Positions 53,657-62,391 of a stretch of 64,000 bases of DNA are shown in pieces. The position numbers and the translations under genes were made by a program. Source of the stretch: an uncultured Microbulbifer sp. (GTDB lineage Bacteria > Pseudomonadota > Gammaproteobacteria > Pseudomonadales > Cellvibrionaceae); assembly GCF_947489355.1 (NCBI RefSeq), contig NZ_CANLDD010000001.1, positions 186,001-250,000 on the forward strand, given 5' to 3'. How positions within the stretch are numbered: the stretch's first letter is position 1; each line of letters opens with the position of its first letter. A model generated the notes under the pieces. It saw only the letters and a list, made by a program, of their open reading frames with translations. It did not search any database and was not told the DNA's origin.

Positions 53657-55836
53657 TTAGCAAAAAACGTCTCGTCTTCCATAATGCGCGGGGTAATAAA
53701 CATCAGTATCTCGCGTTTGTTATCCTCCCGAATCGTTCTCTTGAACAAATTTCCCAGGTAGGGTATGTCCCCCAAAAAAGGAATCTTGGTCACCCCCTCG
53801 ATCACACTACTATCAAAGACCCCACCTAAGACTATCGTCTCGCCATTGCGGACCAACACCTTTGTCTCCAGAGTATTGACATTGATTGAGGGTACCTGAC
53901 CACCGCCGCTCACGTCGACAAGCTCGCCAACACTGTTTTGTTCAATTCTCAACGCCATAATAATATTGTTGTCCGGCGTGATTTGCGGCACAACTTTCAA
54001 CTGTAGCACCGCCTCGCGAAAGGTGATAGCGGATGCCCCTGAAGAGGTCGCCTCCTGATAGGGAATCTCAACGCCCGATTGAAGAATGGCTTCCTGCTTG
54101 TCTCCCGTCACCACCTTTGGCTGGGAAACGATTTCAACCGCATCGGTTGCTTCCAAGGCAGACAATTCCAAGCCAAGATAAAAGTCTCTTTTTAGGATGG
54201 CGTAAGCGATGCTACCTGCGGCATTACTTACCCCCAAATCCACCAGTAAAGGTTCAAACTCGCCTTCGAGGGCACCAAGGGTGGCGTCGTCCTTCAATTT
54301 CAAGCTGCCAGAGCTAAGCCCCAGAGCATCATCACTGATTTCTTGATCACCTACATAATCCCACTTGACACCTAGTTCGCGGGTAAAATCACTGTTTGCC
54401 GTGACAATACGGGCCTCGATCATTACCTGGCGGATCGGGACATCGATGGCCTCAATCAATTCACGAAATTGTGCGATCTTATCTTCTGTATCCGTGAGAA
54501 TGATCGTGTTTGTACGCTCATCGACAATCGCGCTGCCGCGCGGAGACAATATACTGGCTTTATTGCTATCACCACTGTTGCCACCAGCGAAGCCCCCCTG
54601 TCCCTGACTACCCCCCTGCCCGCCGGAAAACAACTTGAAGAGTTCACCGGCATCGGCATAGCGGACATGAATATACTCTGTGCGTAGTGGTGCCAACTCC
54701 CGTAACTGCCTGCGTGTCTCAAGTTCCTGGCGCTCCCGCTCGGCAATCTCCGCGGCCGGCGCCACCATAATGACACTGCCCTCCTGGCGCTTATCCAGAC
54801 CTTTTGCTTTCAAAATCAGGTCCAGGGCCTGATCCCAGGGGACACCATCCAGGCGCAGAGTGATACGCCCCTGCACGGTGTCGCTCGCCACCAGATTGAG
54901 GTCGGTGAAATCGGCAAAGATCTGCAGAACCGAACGTACTTCTATATCCTGAAAACTCAATGACATTTTCTTGCCGGAAAATTCGAACACCTTTTCTTTT
55001 TCACGAACTTCAGCAGCCGAGAGCGGTTTCACACTGAGCACATACTCAGTATCCGCCTGGTAGGCAAGATAATCATACTCGACATCCGCCGGATCAATGG
55101 CAATGACGGTATTTCGTCCATCGTGATCTACCGTAATTGAATTCACCGGGGTTGCGAAATCCGTTACATCCAGGCGCTGGCGCAAAGAGTCCGGTAACTC
55201 GGCATTGAGAAACGTCAGATATATTTTGCCTTTGGTGCGTTCAACATCAATGTTCACGGCAGGGTCAGACAGGCTGATAATCACTTTCCCCTCGCCGGTC
55301 TCGCCGCGGCGAAAATCGACATTGCTGATAGCCACCCTGCCAGAACTGAGAAACTGCTGATCACCACTCACACTGGCACCGCGATCGTGGGAAACCGGGG
55401 TGGCCGGCGCAGCTACCGTGGCGCCAGTTGTCGAATCGGCGCCGATGTCCAGTACCAGTTGATTGCCCTCGCGTGCACTGGTATACACCGGCAACTGGTC
55501 CAGGTTGACAATCAAGCGCGTGCGGCCCTCACTGGAGACGATCACCGCGCTGCGGGCACTCCCTATCCCCAAGGGGTATTTTTTTCGCGGCAATACACTC
55601 TCAACACCGACGAAGTCCATCACAATGCGCGCTGGTTGCTCGATTGTGTACCCTGTGGGCTCGGGGGGTACGTCGCTAAAAGTCAAGCGCAATTGCACTC
55701 GGCTTCCGGGCAGCTCGGAAAACTGAATATCATTCAGCTGATTCACCTGAGCCTGCGCTGCAGCAGGGAGCATCAGCAATCCGAGTAGTAGTAGCTGATA
55801 GGGGGCCAAAAAATTGGCGAACTGCTTATTGATCAT
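53653..55836 (-). CDS. pilQ: type IV pilus secretin PilQ
   Basis: A 727-residue secretin. The signal peptide (residues 1-29) ends AAAQA-QV. Two AMIN domains follow (about 35-270), with IVMDFVGVE and ITLTFLN-like segments, which tie the secretin to peptidoglycan. The STN/N0 domain is FEFSGKKMSLSFQDIEVRSVLQIFADFTDLNLVASDTVQGRITL, then an N1 domain with a Gly/Ser/Gln-rich insert (GGQGGSQGQGGFAGGNSG), and the secretin core with VEIVSQPKVVTGDKQEA, VPQITPDNNI, NGETIVLGGVF and IPFLGDIPYLGNLFKR. It forms the outer-membrane pore for pili. One-base overlap with pilP. Confidence 0.97.
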   Translation of the reverse strand: MINKQFANFLAPYQLLLLGLLMLPAAAQAQVNQLNDIQFSELPGSRVQLRLTFSDVPPEPTGYTIEQPARIVMDFVGVESVLPRKKYPLGIGSARSAVIVSSEGRTRLIVNLDQLPVYTSAREGNQLVLDIGADSTTGATVAAPATPVSHDRGASVSGDQQFLSSGRVAISNVDFRRGETGEGKVIISLSDPAVNIDVERTKGKIYLTFLNAELPDSLRQRLDVTDFATPVNSITVDHDGRNTVIAIDPADVEYDYLAYQADTEYVLSVKPLSAAEVREKEKVFEFSGKKMSLSFQDIEVRSVLQIFADFTDLNLVASDTVQGRITLRLDGVPWDQALDLILKAKGLDKRQEGSVIMVAPAAEIAERERQELETRRQLRELAPLRTEYIHVRYADAGELFKLFSGGQGGSQGQGGFAGGNSGDSNKASILSPRGSAIVDERTNTIILTDTEDKIAQFRELIEAIDVPIRQVMIEARIVTANSDFTRELGVKWDYVGDQEISDDALGLSSGSLKLKDDATLGALEGEFEPLLVDLGVSNAAGSIAYAILKRDFYLGLELSALEATDAVEIVSQPKVVTGDKQEAILQSGVEIPYQEATSSGASAITFREAVLQLKVVPQITPDNNIIMALRIEQNSVGELVDVSGGGQVPSINVNTLETKVLVRNGETIVLGGVFDSSVIEGVTKIPFLGDIPYLGNLFKRTIREDNKREILMFITPRIMEDETFFAK

Positions 55837-56366
55837 TATCCATTGTCCCTCTCTTTCAACGTCAGTGCCCGCGGCCTCTCGATCCAGCCACCGGTACCAT
55901 CCGGTACAATTTCCAGTACGTCGACTTGTGAAGCGGTGGCATTCACTACGCGCCCATGGTTCTTACCCATGTAATTGCCGACGGTAATCCGGTGAATACC
56001 GCCGGCACCATCATCAATCAAAGCCCAGAGCTGTCCGTCGCCGGACAGGGTGCCCACCATAGACAAGGCATCGAAGTTGACTCTTTCCAACAGCTCCCGC
56101 TGTCGATGCATATCCGGTGCGATATCGAGCTTGCGCCCCACCAGCCGCTGCTCCGACTCCAGCAGCGGGCGAACAAAAGGGCTGCGCCTAGCTGCCGTGC
56201 TGTACACATAGGGACTATAAGGCGTAAAGGTCGGTATTGGCTCCATCCGACCCCGGGGCTTCTGCTCCACTTCAGCCATCCTCTTGCGCAAGTCGCTGTG
56301 GTCCGCATTCAGACTACACCCTGAAACCACCAGGAGGTTAACAGCGAGGACGCTATACCTAATCAC
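55836..56366 (-). CDS. pilP: type IV pilus inner-membrane lipoprotein PilP
   Basis: A 176-residue lipoprotein with lipobox VSGC (Cys17), a long Pro-rich linker, and a C-terminal HR/beta domain (FDALSMVGTLSGDGQLWALIDDGAGGIHRITVGNYMGKNHGRV). PilP links PilNO in the inner membrane to the PilQ secretin. It starts with GTG overlapping the pilO stop (GTGA). The beta-domain is canonical; the linker (PIPTFTPYSPYVYSTAARRSPF) is typical. Confidence 0.95.
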   Translation of the reverse strand: MIRYSVLAVNLLVVSGCSLNADHSDLRKRMAEVEQKPRGRMEPIPTFTPYSPYVYSTAARRSPFVRPLLESEQRLVGRKLDIAPDMHRQRELLERVNFDALSMVGTLSGDGQLWALIDDGAGGIHRITVGNYMGKNHGRVVNATASQVDVLEIVPDGTGGWIERPRALTLKERDNG

Positions 56367-56983
56367 CCCTCTTCCTCCTGATCTTTATAGCGATATGTCT
56401 TGGCGTTGATGACCATATTCAGAAGGCCTGCCCCGTCTCGATTGGTGGTAATTTCATAATCGTGTAGTGTCACGATGCGCGGCATGCCGGCAATACCACT
56501 GACAAAGGCGCCAAATTCATGGTAGCCACCTTGAACCTCTATACGGATTGGGAGTTCCACATAGAACTCACCCACCAATTCGTCTTCCAGTGCCACTTTT
56601 TCAATGGTGAGGCCACTGCCACGGCCGTACTCGTCAATGTCCTCCAGCAGGCCCGGAACCTCGGTATCCTGGGGCAACTGCTTGAGCAGGGCACCGAAAT
56701 TCTGCTTGATTTCGACAAGCTGTGCACGATAGGATTCCAGGTTTTGCGCTTCAAACTGCTTGTGCTCGAATTGAGAAAATAATTCCCGCTCTTTTTTTGC
56801 AGCGATTTCCAGTTTGCTGTACAGGTCGCTAATCCACAAATAGTACCCGAGCCCTACCAGCACCGCCGCAGCCAGGCTCAAAAGCGCAACGCGCCCAGCC
56901 AGCGGCCAGACGCCTACACGACTGAAGTCGATATCGTTGATATCGAGATTTTTCAGTTGGTCTAGGGTATCTCCCAATGCCAT
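56363..56983 (-). CDS. pilO: type IV pilus alignment protein PilO
   Basis: A 206-residue PilO. A cytoplasmic N-terminus (LDQLKNLDINDIDFSRVGVWPL), one membrane segment (VALLSLAAAVLVGLGYYLWI), a periplasmic coiled coil and a ferredoxin-like C-terminal domain (PIRIEVQGGYHEFGAFVSGIAGMPRIVTLHDYEI) are visible. It pairs with PilN. AGGA lies eight bases before the ATG. It is separated from pilN by 12 bases and overlaps pilP by four. Confidence 0.95.
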   Translation of the reverse strand: MALGDTLDQLKNLDINDIDFSRVGVWPLAGRVALLSLAAAVLVGLGYYLWISDLYSKLEIAAKKERELFSQFEHKQFEAQNLESYRAQLVEIKQNFGALLKQLPQDTEVPGLLEDIDEYGRGSGLTIEKVALEDELVGEFYVELPIRIEVQGGYHEFGAFVSGIAGMPRIVTLHDYEITTNRDGAGLLNMVINAKTYRYKDQEEEG

Positions 56984-56995
56984 GATCAGGTTCCT

Positions 56996-57571
56996 TTAAT
57001 TGTCTGCATCGGCATGTTCACTGTCTTTTTTACGTCCACTCATATTGACCCCGAGCTGGAAAGCGCTCGCCTGCTCCCCAAACGCAGGACTCGCCGTGAC
57101 ATCAGTGAGGTTCGGGGAGTCATACCAGTCAGACTGGTCCAGGTTGCGCATAAAAGACGAAACCCGATTGTTGGATTCAGCGACACCGGAAAGGGCCAGA
57201 CTGTTTCCCTTACGCACAAGAGAGGTCAACCATAGCCCCTCTGGTGTGGCCTGCACCAGCTCATCGAAATAGCGCACAGCCAGGGGGCGGTTGCCCTGCA
57301 GCTCCTGGATTACCCGCATGCGATCAATCAGCTCCTGGCGGTGTTTTTTCAGTTCCTTGATTTCCGCGACCTGTTTATCCAGCGCATTGATCCTCACCTG
57401 TAGGATTTGGTTGCGCTCATCCTGACGGTCAACCTGCTGGTCCACGGTTTCCATCCATAGAAATACAGATGCGGCTGCCGCCATTAAAACCAGCAGGGCG
57501 ATCTGTTGAAATTCTTTTTGCTTCTGTGCACGGTATTCCTGGCGCCAGGGCAGCAGGTTAATCTTGGCCAT
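56996..57571 (-). CDS. pilN: type IV pilus alignment protein PilN
   Basis: A 191-residue PilN. The invariant INLLPWRQ.YR motif at the extreme N-terminus, which binds PilM, is present (AKINLLPWRQEYRAQKQ). A membrane segment (IALLVLMAAAASVFLWM), a coiled coil with QVDRQDERNQILQVRINALDKQV and a C-terminal ferredoxin-like domain (LWLTSLVRKGNSLALSGVAESNNRVSSFMRNLD) follow. ATG 57571 lies two bases after the pilM stop with a perfect AAGGAG seven bases upstream. An upstream in-frame extension within pilM is ignored. Confidence 0.96.
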   Translation of the reverse strand: MAKINLLPWRQEYRAQKQKEFQQIALLVLMAAAASVFLWMETVDQQVDRQDERNQILQVRINALDKQVAEIKELKKHRQELIDRMRVIQELQGNRPLAVRYFDELVQATPEGLWLTSLVRKGNSLALSGVAESNNRVSSFMRNLDQSDWYDSPNLTDVTASPAFGEQASAFQLGVNMSGRKKDSEHADADN

Positions 57572-57572
57572 A

Positions 57573-58670
<1,098 letters not shown>

Positions 58671-58685
58671 TTATGAGAGGTTGAT

Positions 58686-58717
58686 GTTATAGCACTTTAA
58701 ATTACCGCTTCAAGCGG
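58686..58717 (-). promoter_or_regulatory. pilM promoter with palindrome over the -35 box
   Basis: Reading leftward, TTGAAG (58713-58708) and TATAAC (58691-58686) are 16 bases apart, a plausible sigma-70 promoter about 37 bases ahead of the pilM ATG. CCGCTT-C-AAGCGG at 58705-58717 is a perfect 6-bp inverted repeat covering the -35 box, so a protein bound there should affect pilMNOPQ transcription. The nearby rightward mrcA signal lies 35-50 bases away. Confidence 0.5.
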
Positions 58718-58748
58718 CATTTGCATAGGTAATAGCGCACAATATTCG

Positions 58749-58754
58749 TATAAT
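58749..58754 (+). promoter_or_regulatory. -10 box of the mrcA promoter
   Basis: TATAAT is a consensus -10 hexamer 43 bases ahead of the mrcA ATG. The -35 position at 17-bp spacing (TAGGTA, 58726-58731) matches poorly. It is the best candidate in the 147-bp divergent region. Confidence 0.45.
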
Positions 58755-58796
58755 TATTCATCGGATCCTACAACTGAAGTACACAGAAGCCATTTC

Positions 58797-61454
58797 ATGA
58801 CTGCAAAAGTCCAAAATCGCCTGCTGGCGCTGTTCTGGTTCTGCCTCGCCGGCCTGGCCGCTACCGCCATGGTGCTCGCCAGCATTTACCTCTACCTGAA
58901 GCCGGGGCTGCCCTCCATTGAAAGTTTGCGGGATATCCGCCTGCAGACACCCCTGCGGGTCTATTCACAGGACATGAAACTGATTGGCGAGTTCGGGGAA
59001 AAACGGCGCAGCCCGATTACCATCGAGCAAACGCCCGAACCCTTTATCCAGGCGATTCTCGCCGCTGAGGATGCAAGCTTTTACTCCCACAATGGCGTCT
59101 CCATCAAGGGGCTGATCCGGGCCGCCTCCCAACTGATACAAACCGGCGCCATCCAGTCCGGTGGCAGCACCCTGACGATGCAGGTGGCGCGCAACTTCTT
59201 CTTGAGCCGCGAACAACGCTTTGTGCGCAAGTTCAATGAAATCCTGCTTTCCCTACAGATAGAGCGTGAGCTTACGAAAGACGAGATCCTGACGCTTTAC
59301 ATCAATAAGATTTTCCTGGGTAACCGCGCCTACGGTTTCCAGGCTGCCGCACAAGTCTACTATGGCCGCAATATCAAAGCGCTCAACCTGGCCCAGTGGG
59401 CCATGATGGCGGGGCTGCCCAAGGCCCCCTCAACCTTCAATCCCATTGCCAATCCAACCCGCGCACTGGTGCGGCGCAACTGGATTCTAAAGCGCATGTT
59501 GGACCTGGACTATATCGACCAGGATGCGTACAAACACTCCATTACCGCCCCGGTCACTGCCCGCTATCACAGCCGCGACCTGGACCTGGATGCCCCTTAC
59601 ATTGCCGAAATGGCTCGAAGGGAGGCCGTGGCGCTGTTTGGCGATAGCGCCTATACCGACGGCTATCAGGTGATTACAACCGTGGATAGCCGCCTTCAGG
59701 ATACGGCGCGCAAGGCCTTGCAACACGGACTCGAAACCTACGATACCCGTCACGGCTACCGCGGTCCCGAGCAGCGATTGCCACCGGAACTATTGCACGA
59801 CAGCGACCAACTGATTGACCTACTCAATGAAATTCCTGTACTGGGGGGCCTTGAGCCCGGTGTGGTCACTGCGGTCGAACCCAGACAACTGCAGGTACAG
59901 CTGCGGGATCGACGGGTGGTGGAAGTTCCCTGGCGCAACGGGCTCAATGCCATTCGTCCCTACATCTCCGAGAGTGCCCGTGGCCCGCGCCTGCAATCTG
60001 CGGAAAAAATGTTTGCACCAGGCGATGTGGTGCGCCTGCGCCGGGTTGTCTTGACCCCTCGCGAAGGCGCCAGCCATACCTCCCCGGCCCCAACCGGCGA
60101 GGAAGTACCCAAACCCGATCCATTTGCCGACCCCGATGAAAGCGACTCAAAACCCTCGCAAGCGCAGGTCATCGAAGAGTGGGCATTGGCCCAGGTACCA
60201 GCAGCGCAGGGAGCACTGGTTTCCATCGATCCCAAAGACGGTGCCATACGCGCTCTGGTTGGCGGCTACGATTTCCGCCAGAGCCACTTCAATCGGGTAA
60301 CCCAGGCAGCGCGACAGCCGGGCTCCAGCTTCAAGCCCTTTATCTACGCCTCTGCCATTGAGCGGGGTTACACGGCGGCTAGTGTGATCAACGATGCGCC
60401 GATTATTTTTGAGGAGACCAACCTGCAGGATGTGTGGCGACCCGAGAATGATGGCGGCACCTTTCTCGGGCCAACCCGCTTGCGTACGGCACTGTATAGG
60501 TCGCGCAACATGGTTTCCATCCGCCTGTTACAGGCCCTCGGGCTCGACTATGCGCTGGGTTTTATCGAAGGCTTCGGTTTCAAGCGCAGCAAGCTCGCGC
60601 GCAACCTGACCATTGCCCTGGGCAGTTCTGCGCTCACCCCCCTGGACATGGTGCGCGGCTATGCCGCCTTTGCCAACGGCGGCTACCGGGTGGAACCCTA
60701 TCTGGTAGACCGGGTGCTAGATGTCAATGGCGAGGCGCTCTACCAGGCACTGCCCCTCACTGTGTGCAATGACTGTCCCGAACCCGGTATCGTTTCCCAG
60801 GGCTTCATTGAGGAGCCGGTTAACCTGGCAGCCTGGCAACAGGCTGAGGAAGTCCCCGACCAGGGCGAGGGGCCCGTTAAGTTAAACGTGTTGCCGGTAG
60901 GGCCGCTGGACCCTGCAAAGAACCAGGCGCGTCCTCTGGCCCCGCGCGCCATGACAGTGGAAACCACCTACATCATGGATTCCATCCTCAAGGACGTGAT
61001 CAAGAAAGGAACCGGGCGCCGCGCTCTCGTGATGAAACGCGGCGATATCGCCGGTAAGACCGGCACGACCAATGGCCCCCGCGATGCCTGGTTCTCCGGT
61101 TACAGTCCATACCTGGCCACCAGTGCCTGGGTGGGCTTCGACTCCTATGGGGAACTCGGCAAGAATGAATACGGTGGTTCCGCCGCGCTGCCTATCTGGA
61201 TCGAATTTATGTCCGCAGCCCTGGAGGGTCTACCGGAGCGCCATCTGCCCCAACCCGACGGTATAATGACCGTGCGTATCAACCCCAAGAATGGCCTGCG
61301 CACCTCCTATGGTGGTATCTTCGAGATCTTCCGCACCAATCGCGTACCCAGGCGGGAGGTTTATAACCCCTACCGATCCAGGTATACCGACGAGGATAGG
61401 GATATGCCCGGACGGGAACGACCGGTTGAATCCCTGCCCGAGGAACTGTTTTAA
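58797..61454 (+). CDS. mrcA: penicillin-binding protein 1A (bifunctional transglycosylase/transpeptidase)
   Basis: An 885-residue class A PBP. One N-terminal membrane anchor (ALFWFCLAGLAATAMVLASIYLYL) precedes the GT51 glycosyltransferase domain with AILAAEDASFYSHNGV (catalytic Glu91), GGSTLTMQVARNFF and a lipid-binding region. An OB/ODD-like domain (about 320-430) follows, then the transpeptidase with GSSFKPF (SxxK), SRN and KTGTT. It polymerises and cross-links peptidoglycan. It is divergent from pilM, the arrangement usual in Pseudomonas relatives (ponA next to pilM). The ribosome site is weak (ACAGAAG). Confidence 0.97.
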   Translation: MTAKVQNRLLALFWFCLAGLAATAMVLASIYLYLKPGLPSIESLRDIRLQTPLRVYSQDMKLIGEFGEKRRSPITIEQTPEPFIQAILAAEDASFYSHNGVSIKGLIRAASQLIQTGAIQSGGSTLTMQVARNFFLSREQRFVRKFNEILLSLQIERELTKDEILTLYINKIFLGNRAYGFQAAAQVYYGRNIKALNLAQWAMMAGLPKAPSTFNPIANPTRALVRRNWILKRMLDLDYIDQDAYKHSITAPVTARYHSRDLDLDAPYIAEMARREAVALFGDSAYTDGYQVITTVDSRLQDTARKALQHGLETYDTRHGYRGPEQRLPPELLHDSDQLIDLLNEIPVLGGLEPGVVTAVEPRQLQVQLRDRRVVEVPWRNGLNAIRPYISESARGPRLQSAEKMFAPGDVVRLRRVVLTPREGASHTSPAPTGEEVPKPDPFADPDESDSKPSQAQVIEEWALAQVPAAQGALVSIDPKDGAIRALVGGYDFRQSHFNRVTQAARQPGSSFKPFIYASAIERGYTAASVINDAPIIFEETNLQDVWRPENDGGTFLGPTRLRTALYRSRNMVSIRLLQALGLDYALGFIEGFGFKRSKLARNLTIALGSSALTPLDMVRGYAAFANGGYRVEPYLVDRVLDVNGEALYQALPLTVCNDCPEPGIVSQGFIEEPVNLAAWQQAEEVPDQGEGPVKLNVLPVGPLDPAKNQARPLAPRAMTVETTYIMDSILKDVIKKGTGRRALVMKRGDIAGKTGTTNGPRDAWFSGYSPYLATSAWVGFDSYGELGKNEYGGSAALPIWIEFMSAALEGLPERHLPQPDGIMTVRINPKNGLRTSYGGIFEIFRTNRVPRREVYNPYRSRYTDEDRDMPGRERPVESLPEELF

Positions 61455-61865
61455 CCCCACCCCAAGGCACCTCCTGGCGGCTGAGCAGTCTCATGAAAAA
61501 GGGGCCCGGCTATCTGTGCTTATTGTTGGATGTTCCCGGGTGGGTTTGCGCAGTCAGGCAGGAGACATGCGGCTTTTAGGTTATTGCCATTGAGGTCGGT
61601 CAGAAAGGCACGGTAATAATCGGCGTGATGCCCAGAGCGCAAGCCGGCGCACCATTGCCTCACCCGCTAGGCCACAAATGCATTCAGCCTGCAAGGATAC
61701 CAAGGGCCTCAAAAACGGTTTGATAGGAAACGTGTGTGGCCGGGGAGGCTGTGCGGTAGGTTCAGGATGACCCGTGTTTGTATCATGTCTGCGGTGCTAA
61801 TTCCTATACATCAAGGACAGCAACTGGCTAGGGCTGGGCCCCGCCCGCCTAAACTGGACATCCCT
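61455..61865. other. 411-bp gap between mrcA and chpC
   Basis: The gap lies between convergent mrcA and chpC. It contains no intact gene, no clear intrinsic terminator on either side, and a decayed VOC/glyoxalase-like gene described separately (61520-61728). The rest is featureless to me. Confidence 0.6.
61520..61728 (-). pseudogene. decayed VOC (glyoxalase-like) family gene
   Basis: Reading leftward, the frame ending at the TAA at 61522-61520 encodes GLRSGHHADYYRAFLTDLNGNN followed by LKAAC. This is the C-terminal signature of VOC/glyoxalase-type proteins (GLRP..H..YYGAF..DPDGNNIEAVC). Immediately upstream, bases 61656-61645 read N-G-A-P in a different frame, exactly the residues expected before GLR; one missing base separates the two frames. 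Further upstream, 61728-61688 reads SYQTVFEALGILAG, resembling the first helix (FY...LAPLGI) before a stop. The middle of the gene seems deleted. This is my reading by eye; the family match is strong for the C-terminal piece and weaker for the N-terminal one. Confidence 0.65.
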
Positions 61866-62348
61866 TCAATCCGTCCTGCGGTATTTCAGACAGGCGCACT
61901 CCAGCCCCTGTAAATCGGGAATGACAGCCTCCTCGCCGGAGAGGGCAACATGCATCAGTTCGCCGGGGTTCAAGCGCTGCTCACGCAGCGCCAGCTCTTC
62001 GGGGGTTACGCGCACTAGGCGTGGCGTCCCCCGTAGTACAAGCGCGAAATATGGCAGGTCGCCATCGGGATTGCCACTGCTCAGAACGGCGATGCGCCCA
62101 TTCTCCGGGATATCGCCAGGGGAATCACCGCGCATCACATCAAAAGACAACAGCGGCAGGCGCTGCTCACGCCAGATCAGGTCCCCCAGATACCATTCGG
62201 GCGCATCGCACACGGCCGCCGGAACCTGCATCGCGATGATTTCAGAGAGACTGTCTACAGGTACCAGCATCTGCCCCCGCTGCAAGGGCAGCAACAGACT
62301 GCTCACCTCTGGGGGGACATCTACCGGTAGGGCTTCAACTTCACGCAT
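61866..62348 (-). CDS. chpC: CheW-like adaptor ChpC of the Pil-Chp system
   Basis: A 160-residue CheW-domain protein (LLLPLQRGQMLVPVDSLSEIIA, the APEWYLGDLIWREQRLPLLSFD segment, and the final IPDLQGLECACLKYRR). CheW proteins couple receptors to the kinase. It follows chpA by 43 bases. In Pseudomonas the order is chpA-chpB-chpC; here no chpB methylesterase gene intervenes. ChpC or a second PilI-type CheW are the alternatives, and position favours ChpC. Confidence 0.85.
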   Translation of the reverse strand: MREVEALPVDVPPEVSSLLLPLQRGQMLVPVDSLSEIIAMQVPAAVCDAPEWYLGDLIWREQRLPLLSFDVMRGDSPGDIPENGRIAVLSSGNPDGDLPYFALVLRGTPRLVRVTPEELALREQRLNPGELMHVALSGEEAVIPDLQGLECACLKYRRTD

Positions 62349-62391
62349 TGCTACCTCTTATGTTTAGGCTCTCTATTGGGTGCCGGCAACC

